A DNA stretch of 64,000 bases, from assembly GCA_036004665.1 (NCBI GenBank), contig DASYRG010000029.1, positions 1 to 64,000 of the forward strand. The letters run 5' to 3'. The notes below the pieces were generated by a model that did no database searches, had not been told where the DNA came from, and was given only the letters and a program-made list of their open reading frames with translations. Source of the DNA: JACQGZ01 sp036004665. GTDB taxonomy: Bacteria; Sysuimicrobiota; Sysuimicrobiia; Sysuimicrobiales; Humicultoraceae. Positions within the stretch are counted from its first letter, which is position 1, and each line of letters opens with the position of its first letter. The position numbers and the translations under genes were made by a program. This document shows positions 15,432-25,457 of this stretch, piece by piece.

Positions 15432-16559
15432 ATGACCGTCCCGCCCTGGTTCGTCGCCGGCGTCGTCGCGCTGGTCGTGACCATCGCCCTCACCCCTCCG
15501 CTGCGCCGTTTCGCCCGCCGCATCGGCGCGATCGACGTCCCCGGGGGGCGGCGCATCAACACGCGGCCGATGCCCCGACTGGGCGGGATCGCTATTTACG
15601 CGGGGTTCGTCTCGGCGCTGGCGGTGGCGATGGTGCTGACCCGGCCCGTGGAGTTGGTGCGCACGGCCGACGCGGTCTTCATTCAGATCACCCTCAGCCC
15701 GCGCACCGACCAGGCGCTGCTCGGGATCCTCCTCGGCGCGACCGTTCTCTTCCTGGCAGGGATCTGGGACGACGTGCGGGGGATGAATCCCGCGATCAAG
15801 TTCCTGCTGCAGGTCTCCGCGGCTGCCATCTTGATCCCCTTCGGGCTGACCACCCGGTTTCTCACCCACCCGCTCACTGGAGCGGTCGTGTCATTGGGAC
15901 GCTTCGGCGACCTCTTTACGGTGATCTGGGTCGTCGCCGTGGTGAACGCCACCAATTTCATCGACGGCGTCGACGGGCTCGCCTCAGGGATCGCCGCCAT
16001 CGCCGCCACGACGCTTTTCCTCACCGCCGGGGTGAAGGCGGACGTCATCTCCATGGTGTTGGCCGCCTGTCTGGTAGGGAGCGCTCTGGGCTTCCTGCGC
16101 CACAATTTCAGCCCGGCGCGCATCATCATGGGCGACTCCGGCTCGATGTTCGTGGGATACGTCCTGGGCGGCATCTCGGTGATGGGACTCTACAAGTCCT
16201 TCGCCGCGCTCTCGCTGATCGTGCCTATCCTTGCCCTGGCCGTGCCGATCGTCGACACCGGCTACGCCATCGTGCGCCGCTTCCGCAACCACCGGCCGAT
16301 CTATCTGCCCGACCGCGGACACCTGCACCACCGCCTCCTCGATCGCGGCCTCTCGCAGCGCCAGACCGTTCTGCTGCTCTACCTCGTGTCCGCCTTCTTC
16401 GGCGTGGGCGCCCTGGTCGTGGCCGGAGTCAACCGCAACGCCTCTCTGGTCACCCTGGGCATCATCGCCGCTCTCCTGTATGTCGGCGCCCGCCGGATGA
16501 GGCTGTTCGACCGCAAGAACGGGGCACGCATGCCTGAGACGCCCGCGCCCCGGGCATAG
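15432..16559 (+). CDS. wecA: Undecaprenyl-phosphate GlcNAc-1-phosphate transferase (WecA/TagO family)
   Basis: A 375-residue polytopic membrane enzyme of the MraY/WecA family with about ten helices. Diagnostic cytoplasmic motifs are NATNFIDGVDGLASG (about residues 173-187), MGDSGSMFVGYVLGG and the histidine-rich DRGHLHHRLLDRGL loop, which favour UDP-HexNAc transferases over MraY. It starts a lipid-linked sugar for O-antigen-like or other surface polysaccharide. It precedes the UDP-GlcNAc 2-epimerase by 12 bp, the common pairing. ATG 15432. Confidence 0.92.
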   Translation: MTVPPWFVAGVVALVVTIALTPPLRRFARRIGAIDVPGGRRINTRPMPRLGGIAIYAGFVSALAVAMVLTRPVELVRTADAVFIQITLSPRTDQALLGILLGATVLFLAGIWDDVRGMNPAIKFLLQVSAAAILIPFGLTTRFLTHPLTGAVVSLGRFGDLFTVIWVVAVVNATNFIDGVDGLASGIAAIAATTLFLTAGVKADVISMVLAACLVGSALGFLRHNFSPARIIMGDSGSMFVGYVLGGISVMGLYKSFAALSLIVPILALAVPIVDTGYAIVRRFRNHRPIYLPDRGHLHHRLLDRGLSQRQTVLLLYLVSAFFGVGALVVAGVNRNASLVTLGIIAALLYVGARRMRLFDRKNGARMPETPAPRA

Positions 16560-16571
16560 CCACTCTTTAGC

Positions 16572-17717
16572 ATGGGCGAGCGCCTGGCGATCGCCACAAT
16601 CTTTGGCACCCGGCCCGAAGCCGTGAAGATGGCGCCGGTCGTGGCGGCGCTTCGCGCCAGCGCCGATTTCCACCCCCTCGTCATCGTCACCGCGCAGCAC
16701 CGGGAGATGCTCGACCAGGTCCTCTCCGTTTTTGACATCGTCCCCGACCGCGACCTGGACATCATGTTGCCCGAGCAGTCCCTCGTCGACATCACCACGC
16801 GCGCCCTCAGCGGTCTCTATCCGGCGCTGGGAGAGCTGCGTCCGGCGATGGTGTTGGTGCAGGGGGACGCGCACACCACCTTCGTCGGCGCCCTGGCCGC
16901 CTACTACCACCGCATCCCAGTCGGGCACGTCGAGGCGGGGCTGCGCACCGCCGATAAGTATCAGCCGTTTCCCGAGGAACTGAATCGCCGCATGACCACG
17001 GTGCTCGCCGACCTGCACTTTGCCCCCACCCCGGCCGCCCGAGACAATCTCCTGCGGGAGGGCGTGCCGCGCAAGGCGGTCGTGGTCACGGGCAACACCG
17101 TCATCGACGCCCTCTCCGCCATTGTCGCCCGCGCGCCCGCGGCGCTGCCTCCTGCGGTGCCGCCGCTGGATGGGCGGCGCATGGTGCTCGTGACCACCCA
17201 CCGGCGGGAGAACTGGGGGGAGCCGCTGCGCCAGATCTACCTCGGCCTGCTCGACCTGCTGGAGCGGTTTCCCGACGTCGAGCTGATCTTCTCCGTCCAC
17301 CTCAACCCGGCGGTGCGCCGCGTCGTCTCGCAGGTCCTGGGGAGCCATCCCCGGGCTCATCTCATCGAGCCGCCGGAGTACGCCCCCTGGGTGCAGTTGA
17401 TGAGCCGGGCCCACTTGATCCTCACCGACTCTGGGGGGATTCAGGAGGAGGCTCCCGCCCTGGGCAAACCGGTGCTGGTGCTCCGCCGCGTGACCGAACG
17501 CCCGGAGGGGGTGGAGGCGGGGACGGCACTCCTCGTCGGGACGGATCGGGAGCGCATCGTCGCCGAGGCCGGCGCGCTCCTGGCCGACCCGTGGCGCTAC
17601 GCGGCGATGGCGCAGTCCCGCAATCCCTACGGCGATGGCCGCGCGGCGGAACGAATCGTCGAGGCGCTCCGTATGTATTTTGGGAGGCGTATGGACCCGC
17701 CCGAGGAGTTCGCCTAG
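16572..17717 (+). CDS. wecB: UDP-N-acetylglucosamine 2-epimerase (non-hydrolysing)
   Basis: A 381-residue GT-B fold epimerase interconverting UDP-GlcNAc and UDP-ManNAc. Motifs are FGTRPEAVKMAPVV (residues 10-23), QHREML, VQGDAHTTFVGALAA, HVEAGLRT, FPEELNRR and TDSGGIQEEAPALGKPVLVL near residues 286-305. The frequent QGDTxT is QGDAHT here. With wecA it would supply ManNAc for a surface glycan. ATG 16572. Confidence 0.94.
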   Translation: MGERLAIATIFGTRPEAVKMAPVVAALRASADFHPLVIVTAQHREMLDQVLSVFDIVPDRDLDIMLPEQSLVDITTRALSGLYPALGELRPAMVLVQGDAHTTFVGALAAYYHRIPVGHVEAGLRTADKYQPFPEELNRRMTTVLADLHFAPTPAARDNLLREGVPRKAVVVTGNTVIDALSAIVARAPAALPPAVPPLDGRRMVLVTTHRRENWGEPLRQIYLGLLDLLERFPDVELIFSVHLNPAVRRVVSQVLGSHPRAHLIEPPEYAPWVQLMSRAHLILTDSGGIQEEAPALGKPVLVLRRVTERPEGVEAGTALLVGTDRERIVAEAGALLADPWRYAAMAQSRNPYGDGRAAERIVEALRMYFGRRMDPPEEFA

Positions 17718-17786
17718 CCCGGGCAGCCGCCTCCGCGCGGTATACTGATGAGGCGGACCGGGTAGAACCCCGGGGGGATACACCTG

Positions 17787-18089
17787 ATGCGCTTGACGGT
17801 ACTAGTCATCCTGATCGTGCTGGCGGCGACGCCGGCGATTCCGGCCGCGCCGGTCGCCAGGGTGACCGAGGTCAAGGCCACTCTCACCGGCGAGGTGATG
17901 GAGCAAGGTCTCGTCCGGGTGGGGGATAGCGTGCGCGACGGGGATCCGCTGGTCTACGTGCGTACGCTGGTGGGCCGGGGTGTGGCCGCTCGCGCGCCCC
18001 ACGACGGCATCATCGCCGAGGTCCTGGTCCGGGCCGGTGACGTGATTGCCAAGAAAGGCTCCGTCGTCGTCCGTCTCACCCCTCGGTAA
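17787..18089 (+). CDS. Small secreted biotin/lipoyl-like (barrel-sandwich) protein
   Basis: A 100-residue protein with a signal peptide (hydrophobic residues 3-20, cleavage near IPA-AP). It is followed by a compact all-beta domain with the biotin/lipoyl hairpin pattern: VMEQGLVRVGDSVRDGDPLV, then APHDGIIAEVLVRAGDVI. The modifiable lysine is replaced (APHDG), so it is probably not a carrier; such domains also occur in membrane-fusion and envelope proteins. A GGGGGGA ribosome site precedes ATG 17787, and a TATACT at 17741-17746 is a possible -10. Function unknown. Confidence 0.75.
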   Translation: MRLTVLVILIVLAATPAIPAAPVARVTEVKATLTGEVMEQGLVRVGDSVRDGDPLVYVRTLVGRGVAARAPHDGIIAEVLVRAGDVIAKKGSVVVRLTPR

Positions 18090-18256
18090 CGCTTCCGTCA
18101 CGGCCTCGGTACGTTTCCGGCACGCTTCCCGAGCCGGACCGATGCCCGGCGTAGGGGCGGGTGGGGTTGTCCCCGAACTCTTTTCACGGGTTCTGGTGTT
18201 CGCAGCGGGTCTCCCGTACACTTTCACTCGTGCTCAAGCAGACCGAGAGAGGGGCG

Positions 18257-20077
18257 ATGAGTGTGACGCGTGTGGTTCGTGTCCTCGTAGTCGTCGGGCT
18301 GGCGCTCGCGGTGGTGTTGCCGCAGTTCGGATCCACCAGCGCGCAGGAGGGACTTCCGCCGATCATGCCGCTGGGCGAGATCAGGCCGGGGATGCGCGGC
18401 GTGGGGCGTACCACCGTGAAAGGTCAGACCCCCAGCGAGTTCCAGTTCGAAGTGGTCAGCATCCTCAAAGGTGGCGGGGGGATCATCAACGTCAAGAACC
18501 TGATCCTCATCCGCACCTTCGGGCCCCTGATGGAGCAGACCGGGGGGACCGCCGCCGGCATGTCGGGCAGCCCGGTGTTCATTAACGGCAGGCTCGTCGG
18601 CGCCAACAGCGCCTCTTACCGCGGGCAGACGCGCAAGGACCTCTCCCTGGTCACGCCGATCGTGGAGATGCTGCCGCTCCTTGACCTCGCCAGCGGAACG
18701 GCGCAGCGAGCTGTCCCCCGCCCTACGGTCTACGTCCCGACGGCGCCGCTGACTCTCGATGGGACGGCGGTGCAGCGGATCGTCGTCGCGCAGAACGATG
18801 AAGAGGCCCTGGCATTGCATGCCACCCGGCCCGGCACCCTCGCCTTTCGCCCCAACTCACCGCTCGCCCGCGTCAGCGGCCTCAGTGCGCGGGCCTACTC
18901 GATCCTGCAGCGGGCGATGCGCAAGGGAGAAGACCGGTTGGTGCTGCAGAGCGGCGGCGGGCAGGTCGATCTGGCCAGTGTGCCGGTGCGCGGCGGTTCT
19001 CCCGTCGGGATTTTGATGGTGACGGGGGACGTCGAGTTCGGCGGGCTCTGTACCGCCACGCTGCGGGTCGGCAACAAGGTGCTGATCTGCGGTCACTCCT
19101 GGGATCACCTCGGCTCGGTGGCGTATGGCCTCACCTCCGCCGAGGTGGTCACGGTCGTGCGCACGCTGGAGACGCCGTTCCTCGAATTTAACCTCGGGCG
19201 GCTGATCGGGCAGATCGACGAAGACCGCGGCCAGGGCATCCGGGGCATCGTCGGGCAGTTCCCGCGGATGTTCGTCGTGCGCGTGCAGGTCACCGACGCG
19301 GACACCGGCAAGAGCGTGACCAAGGTGATGCAGGTGGTGCGCCGCGCCGATCTGGCGCGCCTCTTCACGCCGCTGATCGCCCTCACCGCCGCCGAGAGCG
19401 GCCGCGACCAGGAGCGCGGCGAAGGCACCGCCCGGGTGAAGATGACCGTCCGGGCCGGCGGATTGGACAGCGCCATCACCCGGGAGAACATCTTCTACAG
19501 TTCCCAGGACGTGGCGCTGGCCTCCATCCTGGACATCTCCACGGCGATGCAGTTCCTCTTCTTCAACCCCTTCGCGCAGCTTGATCCGTTCGACCTGCGC
19601 GTGGAGGTAACGATCAGCAAGAAGCGCGAGACCGCGGCGATCACCAACGTGGTGGCGCAGACCCGCGAGGTTTCCCCCGGGGACGTGATCCGCGTCCGCA
19701 TCACGGTGCGGCCCTACCAGGAGGAAACGCTCGCCTCGCAGGTGATCAGCGTCCCCGTACCGCGCAACTTCCCCAAGGGCCCGGCCGTGCTTGTGGTGGG
19801 CTCGGCGGGACTGAACACGGTAGGGTTTTCGCTGGACGACTTCCTGGTGCGCGATCTGCTCAGCGAGCAGCCGCCCTTCCCCGGCGACAGCCTGGAGGAG
19901 GCGGTGGACATCTTCCAGGGCTTCGGCACCAACGACCAGATCCTGATCCAGCTGGTGCCATTCGGCCTGCCGACGACCGGTCCGGACTTCACGAACTTCG
20001 ACGTCTTTGCCGGCCGGCTGCTGGGCACCGACTGGGTGATCCAGGGGGAGTTCCGGATTCCGATTCTCGTGCGCTGA
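18257..20077 (+). CDS. Secreted SpoIVB/S55-family serine peptidase-like protein
   Basis: A 606-residue exported protein with a signal peptide ending at STSA-QE (about residue 29). The S55 core shows GTAAGMSGSPVFINGRLVGA (98-117) with the candidate nucleophile S103, and CGHSWDHLGSVAYGL with a candidate histidine at about 280. In Bacillus SpoIVB the histidine precedes the serine; here the serine comes first, an order also seen in the broader S55-annotated group. The C-terminal ~300 residues are of unknown role. I choose ATG 18257, preceded by GAGAGAGGGG. It is a monocistronic gene ending at a terminator. Confidence 0.82.
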   Translation: MSVTRVVRVLVVVGLALAVVLPQFGSTSAQEGLPPIMPLGEIRPGMRGVGRTTVKGQTPSEFQFEVVSILKGGGGIINVKNLILIRTFGPLMEQTGGTAAGMSGSPVFINGRLVGANSASYRGQTRKDLSLVTPIVEMLPLLDLASGTAQRAVPRPTVYVPTAPLTLDGTAVQRIVVAQNDEEALALHATRPGTLAFRPNSPLARVSGLSARAYSILQRAMRKGEDRLVLQSGGGQVDLASVPVRGGSPVGILMVTGDVEFGGLCTATLRVGNKVLICGHSWDHLGSVAYGLTSAEVVTVVRTLETPFLEFNLGRLIGQIDEDRGQGIRGIVGQFPRMFVVRVQVTDADTGKSVTKVMQVVRRADLARLFTPLIALTAAESGRDQERGEGTARVKMTVRAGGLDSAITRENIFYSSQDVALASILDISTAMQFLFFNPFAQLDPFDLRVEVTISKKRETAAITNVVAQTREVSPGDVIRVRITVRPYQEETLASQVISVPVPRNFPKGPAVLVVGSAGLNTVGFSLDDFLVRDLLSEQPPFPGDSLEEAVDIFQGFGTNDQILIQLVPFGLPTTGPDFTNFDVFAGRLLGTDWVIQGEFRIPILVR

Positions 20078-20131
20078 AGGGAGCGATCCCGCGCCCCTCC
20101 CGGAGGGGAGGCGCGGACAGGAAGTCAAACG

Positions 20132-20164
20132 AAGGACGGGGGCGGCGACGATCCCCGTCCTTTT
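20132..20164 (+). terminator. Intrinsic terminator after the S55 gene
   Basis: AAGGACGGGG (20132-20141) pairs with CCCCGTCCTT (20153-20162), giving ten perfect base pairs with an 11-base loop and ending in TTTT. A second GC hairpin, GCGCCCCTCC/GGGGAGGCGC, lies just upstream around 20093-20114. Confidence 0.88.
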
Positions 20165-20227
20165 GCATGTGCGGGAAAACCTTTGGACCGCTCGGGCCGT
20201 TACTGAGAGCGTCGGGTATATAAGGAA

Positions 20228-23200
20228 GTGCTGGTGTCCACGATGCGTGCACGCCGGATCCTGCTGCTGCTCCTGATCGTCCTCGCCCTCGGACTCGGCG
20301 GAGGGGTCGCCGCCCTCTGGTTCTCTGGGACCCTGCACGGGCGCGTCCGTGAGCAGTTGGTGGCCTCCGCAGAAGCGAGCCTGGGCCGGGAGGTGGCGGT
20401 GGGGCGCCTGCGCGGGGATCCGCTGCGGGGCGTCGTCATCGACGACCTGGCGGTGGCGCGCACCGACCGGCTCAGCGAAGGCGCCATGATCACCGCAGAG
20501 CGGGCGGAGATCCGTTTCGACGCCCTGGCGTTGGGACGCGATCTCCTCACCGGCCGGGGCGTCCTGCCCAGCATCCGGCAGATCGTCCTCGTGTCGCCGA
20601 CGCTGGCCCTCGAGGTCAGCCGGGAGGGGCGCTGGAACGTCGCTGACCTCCTTCGCCGCCAGCCCGCGGGCGGCGGCCCGAGCGTCTTTCGGCCTCTCGT
20701 GGAGATCCGAGCCGGCGCCGTCGATTTTTCTGACGCCTTCGGGCTGCGCCGTCCGTTCCTGGCGCGATTCAGCCAAGTCAACGGCACGGTCGATCTTCGC
20801 GCCTGGCCCCGCGTGCGTCTGGCGGCGGAGCTGGTCAGCCTGCGGGCGGATCGGGCCACGCCCCTGGTCGCCAGCGGAACCTATCTCGCCGGGATGGATG
20901 CGCTCGATCTCGCCGTCTCGGCGGAGCGCGCCCCCCTGGTCCAGTGGGGACCGTACTTCGTGCGCGTACCGGGGTTCGTGTTGGACGGCGGCTACGCAGA
21001 TGCGGCCTTCCACGTGCTGCGGACGCGCTGGGGCGGCCGCCGGGCGCTGGACTACCGGGGGACGCTGCGCCTCTATGACGCCGAGGCGCTTCTCCTGCCG
21101 CAACGGGCGCGGCTGCGGGACGCCCACGGCGTCATTGAAGTGGACAACCTGGGCTTGCGCACTGAGGCTCTCGCCCTGACGGTGGACGGATCGCCGCTGC
21201 GCCTGCGCGGGGAGATGATCAGCACGGCGCGGGGACGGCGCCTCGACCTGACCGCCGTCTCGCAGGAGATGGATCTGACCACGCTGCGGCGGGTCCTCTT
21301 CCCGGGCTCCCAGCTCGCCCTCGTCGGGCGCACGGGGGGGGAGGTCCGCATCAGGGGCCCGATGCAGACGTTGACTGTGGAGGGCGCGCTCTACCACGCG
21401 CGCGGCGCCATCAACGCGCAGCCCTTCACCATTACCAGATCGGGCGTGACCGTCATTGGGAACCTGCTGGCCCTTGACGGCCTCTCGGCCACCGCCGGAT
21501 CTGCGCGGGTCTCCGGTGAAGTCCGCCATCTCCTCGGCACCCCTGAACTGCTCGTCGCCGGCGAGGCGCACGATCTCAGCGCAGAGATCTGGCGGCGGGC
21601 TGGGATCCCCCTGAGCCTTCCCTTAGAGGGGCGGCTCGATGGGTCGGTGGCGCTCGGGCGGACCGGCGACAGCCTGATGGTCGAGGCGGCGCTGACCATG
21701 ACCTCCGGACGAGCTGGCGGCCTTCGGGTGGACGGCATCCGCGCCGGGGGCTGGGTGGAGGACGGCGCGTTCTACTTCCCCTATCTCGTCGGCGCCCAGG
21801 GCACCTCCCAGGTCCACGCTGCGGGCGCCGTCGCCGAGTCGGGCCGGCTCGCCATGGACGTCGCCGGAACCGACCTGGATCTACGTCGGATCTCCGCGCT
21901 GGTCGGGCTGCGCCCCGCGATCTCCGGGCAGGCGGACGTGCGCGGGCGGCTGACGGGTTCGCTGGCGGCCCCGGTCTTCGACGGTGACCTGGTCATGGGG
22001 AGGGGGAGCGCTGGGACGCTCGCGTTCGATGGGGCGGAGGGCCCTCTCCACCTCACCCGCCAGAGCGTATCAACCCCCGGTCTCCTGATCCGGGACGGCC
22101 CGGGGACCTACCGTCTCGCGGGGACGGCGCAGTGGGCCGCGGCCCACCCAGCCCTCGATCTGACTGTGGACGCCGAGGAGATCGCCGCCGCCGCACTGGC
22201 GCGTGACGCCGGGCTGGCCCTCGACCTGCGGGGGCGCCTCTCCGGCCGCCTGCACATCGGCGGCACACCGCGGCGGCCCAGCGTGACCGCGTCGCTGACG
22301 CTGCGTGAGGGGCGGCTGGAGGGGCAGCAGGTAGACGAGGCTACCGCCGCGTTCCGCTGGGTGGACGGCACCCTCCATCTCGACCGGGCGGAGGCGCGGG
22401 TCCGCGACTCGCTGATCCAGGCCAGTGGCACGGTACGCCGGGACGGGGAGACGGAGATGACGATCTCGGCGCGGCAGTTCGATCTGCGGCATCTCACCAT
22501 TCTGCCCCCTCAACTGCTGGCGGCCAGCGGAAAGATCGACCTCAACGGACGCGTCAGTGGGAAAGGGCTCAACCGCGTGGCAGGGGTGCTCTCCTCGAGT
22601 GACCTCACGCTCAACGGGCAGCGCTTCGACCAGGCGGAAGGTCTCGTCCGCTGGGCGCAGGGGCGGCTGCACCTGGAGCCGCTGACCCTGCGGCAGGGGC
22701 CGGGGGAATATACCATCACCGGCACGCTGGAGCTGCAGGGGCCGGTGAGGTTCGATCTGCAGGGCGAGGTGGCCGGCGGCCGCCTCTCCACGCTGCTGGC
22801 CCTGGGAGGTGTACGGCCGCCGTTTCCTCTGGACGGGCGGCTCGACGGGGTGGTCCGGGTCGAAGGCACCCCAGCGAGGCCCTCGGCCTCGCTGGATGCC
22901 CGGCTGTCGCAGGGACGCCTGGGCGACCACCCCATCGAGGAGGGGCAGGCGGTCCTCAGCGCGCGGGACGACGTCATCACCGTCGAACGGCTGCGGCTGC
23001 GTTCAGGATCGGGGGAGATCGCGGCGCAGGGGCGCGTTGCCCTCCGCGGCTCCAGCGCCCTCGAGGTGAGCGGCTCCAACCTCAACCTGGACCTGCTCCG
23101 TCCCCTCCTCGGCCTGCGGCGTCCGCTGCGCGGCACGCTGAGCTTCACCACGCAGTTCAGCGGGGCACTCAGCGATCCCGAGATCGGGCTGTCGCTGGAG

Positions 23201-24619
23201 CTGCGCGACGGCGGCGTCGAGGGGTTGACATTCGACTCGCTCGTGGCCAACGCGTTTTACCAGGACGGCCAGTTCCACATCGAGCAGGCGCTCCTCACTG
23301 AGGGCACCAACCGGGTCAAAGGGACGGGCACGATTCCCTTCAACCCGGCGCTGCGCTCGCTGGCGGAGACCCGGCCCATGCGCTTCGAGATCTCGCTGGT
23401 GGAAGCCAACCTCGGCCTGCTCACGCTGCTGACCCCCCAGGTGCAGGAGGCGTCGGGCCGGATGGAAGGGCAGGTCACCCTCAGCGGCACCCCGCGCGCT
23501 CCCGAGATGTCCGGGCGGCTGATGGTCCGCGGCGGCCGGATCAAACTGCGCAGCGTCGTCACGCCGCTGGAAGAGATTGCGGCCGACCTCATCTTCCGCG
23601 AGGACCGGCTGACGTTGGACAGCTTCAGCACGCGCATGGGCAGCGGGACGGTCTCGGCCACGGGCGCGGTGGCCGTGGCCGACTTCCGCCCCGCACGCAT
23701 CGAGCGGTTGTCCGTGCGCGCGCGCGATGCGCGGCTGGAGGTCAAGCCGCTCTTTGCCGGCCAGGTCGATGCCGACCTCACCATCGCCGGGTCACTGCTG
23801 GACGCCGCCGCTCCCCCCGAGATCGCCGGAACCCTCACCCTCAAGCGGGGGGATCTGGTGATCAGCGCGGCGCCCGGGGGGTCGGGGTGGCGGGGACCCA
23901 ACTTCCGCCTCCACGACGTGCGCGTGCGCGGCGGGGAGGAACTGGCCGTCCACCTCGGCCGGGTGCGCATCGACCTGCAAGAAGGGGAGGTCATCGCCGG
24001 CGGGACGCTGCGCCAGCCCACCCTCGATGGGGAGTGGGTGGCGGAGCGCGGGACGATGACCGTCTTCGGTCAGACGTTCATCCTGCGGGAGGGGCGGGCG
24101 CGCTTCCTCCCCCAACTGGGGTTGACGCCCATTGTCTCGCTGGAAGCCGAGACGCAGTTGGGCGCCACGCGGGTCTTCATCGAGGTGCATCAGGCGTTGC
24201 CGCACGAGATGGCGGACCGGATGATTCTGCGGTCCGATCCCCCGCTCAGCCGTGAGGAGATCGCCCAGCTCCTGGCGCAGCACTCCGGGCTGGCGCATCT
24301 CGCCGCCGGGGACGTCCAGTCGGCGCTGCGGGTCGAGCTCTCCCGCGCGCTCTTCGGCGAGATCGGGCAGACGGTGGCGCGCGCCCTGGGGCTGACCGAG
24401 TTCGTCATCCAGTACGATTTCGCTCAGCCGCTGCAGCTGCGCATCGGGCGGCTGCTCGTGCGCGATCTCTACCTGACCCTGACGACGGTCTTCGAGGCGC
24501 CCCGCACCCGCTTCGTCTGGGCGCTGGAATGGCGCTTCGCCCGCAACCTCATGTTCACGCTGAGCCTGGACAATGTTGGGCGCTCCGACGCGCTGCTGCT
24601 CTATCAGATCCGGTTCTAA
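20228..24619 (+). CDS. tamB: TamB/translocation and assembly module AsmA-like protein
   Basis: A 1463-residue protein with one N-terminal membrane anchor (about residues 8-31) and a very long repetitive beta domain (recurring DLxLRxxSGRLxxxGT, DGxLxGSVxLxGTP blocks). It ends in the DUF490/TamB domain, with LGATRVFIEVHQALP and a C-terminus ending in YQIRF, like a barrel-partner strand. TamB bridges inner and outer membranes for lipid transport and barrel assembly. The start could be GTG 20228, GTG 20234 (best spacing from AAGGA) or ATG 20243. It heads the envelope block with bamA downstream. Confidence 0.92.
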   Translation: MLVSTMRARRILLLLLIVLALGLGGGVAALWFSGTLHGRVREQLVASAEASLGREVAVGRLRGDPLRGVVIDDLAVARTDRLSEGAMITAERAEIRFDALALGRDLLTGRGVLPSIRQIVLVSPTLALEVSREGRWNVADLLRRQPAGGGPSVFRPLVEIRAGAVDFSDAFGLRRPFLARFSQVNGTVDLRAWPRVRLAAELVSLRADRATPLVASGTYLAGMDALDLAVSAERAPLVQWGPYFVRVPGFVLDGGYADAAFHVLRTRWGGRRALDYRGTLRLYDAEALLLPQRARLRDAHGVIEVDNLGLRTEALALTVDGSPLRLRGEMISTARGRRLDLTAVSQEMDLTTLRRVLFPGSQLALVGRTGGEVRIRGPMQTLTVEGALYHARGAINAQPFTITRSGVTVIGNLLALDGLSATAGSARVSGEVRHLLGTPELLVAGEAHDLSAEIWRRAGIPLSLPLEGRLDGSVALGRTGDSLMVEAALTMTSGRAGGLRVDGIRAGGWVEDGAFYFPYLVGAQGTSQVHAAGAVAESGRLAMDVAGTDLDLRRISALVGLRPAISGQADVRGRLTGSLAAPVFDGDLVMGRGSAGTLAFDGAEGPLHLTRQSVSTPGLLIRDGPGTYRLAGTAQWAAAHPALDLTVDAEEIAAAALARDAGLALDLRGRLSGRLHIGGTPRRPSVTASLTLREGRLEGQQVDEATAAFRWVDGTLHLDRAEARVRDSLIQASGTVRRDGETEMTISARQFDLRHLTILPPQLLAASGKIDLNGRVSGKGLNRVAGVLSSSDLTLNGQRFDQAEGLVRWAQGRLHLEPLTLRQGPGEYTITGTLELQGPVRFDLQGEVAGGRLSTLLALGGVRPPFPLDGRLDGVVRVEGTPARPSASLDARLSQGRLGDHPIEEGQAVLSARDDVITVERLRLRSGSGEIAAQGRVALRGSSALEVSGSNLNLDLLRPLLGLRRPLRGTLSFTTQFSGALSDPEIGLSLELRDGGVEGLTFDSLVANAFYQDGQFHIEQALLTEGTNRVKGTGTIPFNPALRSLAETRPMRFEISLVEANLGLLTLLTPQVQEASGRMEGQVTLSGTPRAPEMSGRLMVRGGRIKLRSVVTPLEEIAADLIFREDRLTLDSFSTRMGSGTVSATGAVAVADFRPARIERLSVRARDARLEVKPLFAGQVDADLTIAGSLLDAAAPPEIAGTLTLKRGDLVISAAPGGSGWRGPNFRLHDVRVRGGEELAVHLGRVRIDLQEGEVIAGGTLRQPTLDGEWVAERGTMTVFGQTFILREGRARFLPQLGLTPIVSLEAETQLGATRVFIEVHQALPHEMADRMILRSDPPLSREEIAQLLAQHSGLAHLAAGDVQSALRVELSRALFGEIGQTVARALGLTEFVIQYDFAQPLQLRIGRLLVRDLYLTLTTVFEAPRTRFVWALEWRFARNLMFTLSLDNVGRSDALLLYQIRF

Positions 24620-24732
24620 CGCGACCGAGCGCGCCGCGCAGGATTCGGCGGAGCCTGAACGAACACGAGACAGGATGCGCCGACCGCGCCTGATCGTTCC
24701 CGACGTCGACCCCCGCGAGGTGAGGCCGCGCC

Positions 24733-25359
24733 ATGTTCGCCGACTACCTGCGTGAACTCCAGCGGGTGCGCCTGCTCACCCCCGTAGAGGAAGCGGAGTG
24801 CTGGCGGCGCTTCCGCGGCGGCGGCGACGCCGAGAGTCGCCTGCGCCTGATCGAAGCCTACCAGCCCCTCGTCTTCAAGCTGGCGATGCAGCTGCAGCTC
24901 CCCCGGCCGAGGGTGATGGACTTCATCCAGGAAGGCACCGTCGGCCTGATCGAAGCGGTGGAGCGGTTCGATCCCACGCGTCGGGTCCGCTTCAGCACCT
25001 TCGCTGCCTACCGCATCCGGGGGCGAATGCTCAACGCCCTGGGGCGCCGCGGTCCGGAGCTCTCACTGGACCAACTCGTCGCCGACGAACTGGCGGCCGC
25101 CCTGGGCGACCTCGAGGCGGAGACGGCGCTGGCGCGTGTGGAGGACCGCGTCCTCGTCTCCCAGGTGGGGGCGGCGATCGCCGAGCTGCCTGAGCGGGAA
25201 CGGGAGATTCTGCGAGCCTTCCTGATGCGCCGGGAGCCCCGCGCGGTCGCCCGGGGGCTGCGGATCAGCCTCTCCCATTTCTACCGGTTGCAGAACCAGG
25301 CGATCGCCCGTGTGCGCGCCATGTTGCGGGGGGCCGCCCCGGGTACCGGATCGCCCTGA
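24733..25359 (+). CDS. Sigma-70 family sigma factor (SigF/WhiG/FliA-like)
   Basis: A 208-residue group 3-like sigma factor with region 2 at about 38-100 (IEAYQPLVFKLA, DFIQEGTVGLIEAVERFDP, FSTFAAYRIRGRMLNALGRR) and region 4 at about 150-200 (LPEREREILRAFLMRREP). The helix-turn-helix ends in RISLSHFYRLQNQAIARVRA. Region 3 is short. ATG 24733 has GAGGTGAGG eight bases upstream. Placed between tamB and bamA with a membrane protein directly downstream, it may direct envelope-biogenesis transcription, but that is inferred from position. Confidence 0.88.
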   Translation: MFADYLRELQRVRLLTPVEEAECWRRFRGGGDAESRLRLIEAYQPLVFKLAMQLQLPRPRVMDFIQEGTVGLIEAVERFDPTRRVRFSTFAAYRIRGRMLNALGRRGPELSLDQLVADELAAALGDLEAETALARVEDRVLVSQVGAAIAELPEREREILRAFLMRREPRAVARGLRISLSHFYRLQNQAIARVRAMLRGAAPGTGSP

Positions 25360-25457
25360 GCGTCTCCGCGGCGCGCGGCGGCGGCATGCGAGAGAGGCAG
25401 GCGGGGCGGGGATAGTAACTGAGGGAAGGCGGTATCGAAGTGGAGGAGGGAGTCCTG

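Noticed and set aside
17741..17746. TATACT as a full promoter for the small lipoyl-like gene
   Set aside because: No -35 match exists at 15-19 bp upstream, so it is mentioned only as a possible -10.
18857..21571. A 904-codon open frame on the minus strand across the S55 and tamB genes
   Set aside because: It is antisense to two well-supported genes and to a terminator, has His/Arg/Gln-rich composition with no domain, and is explained by the strong third-position GC bias that keeps stop codons rare on the opposite strand.
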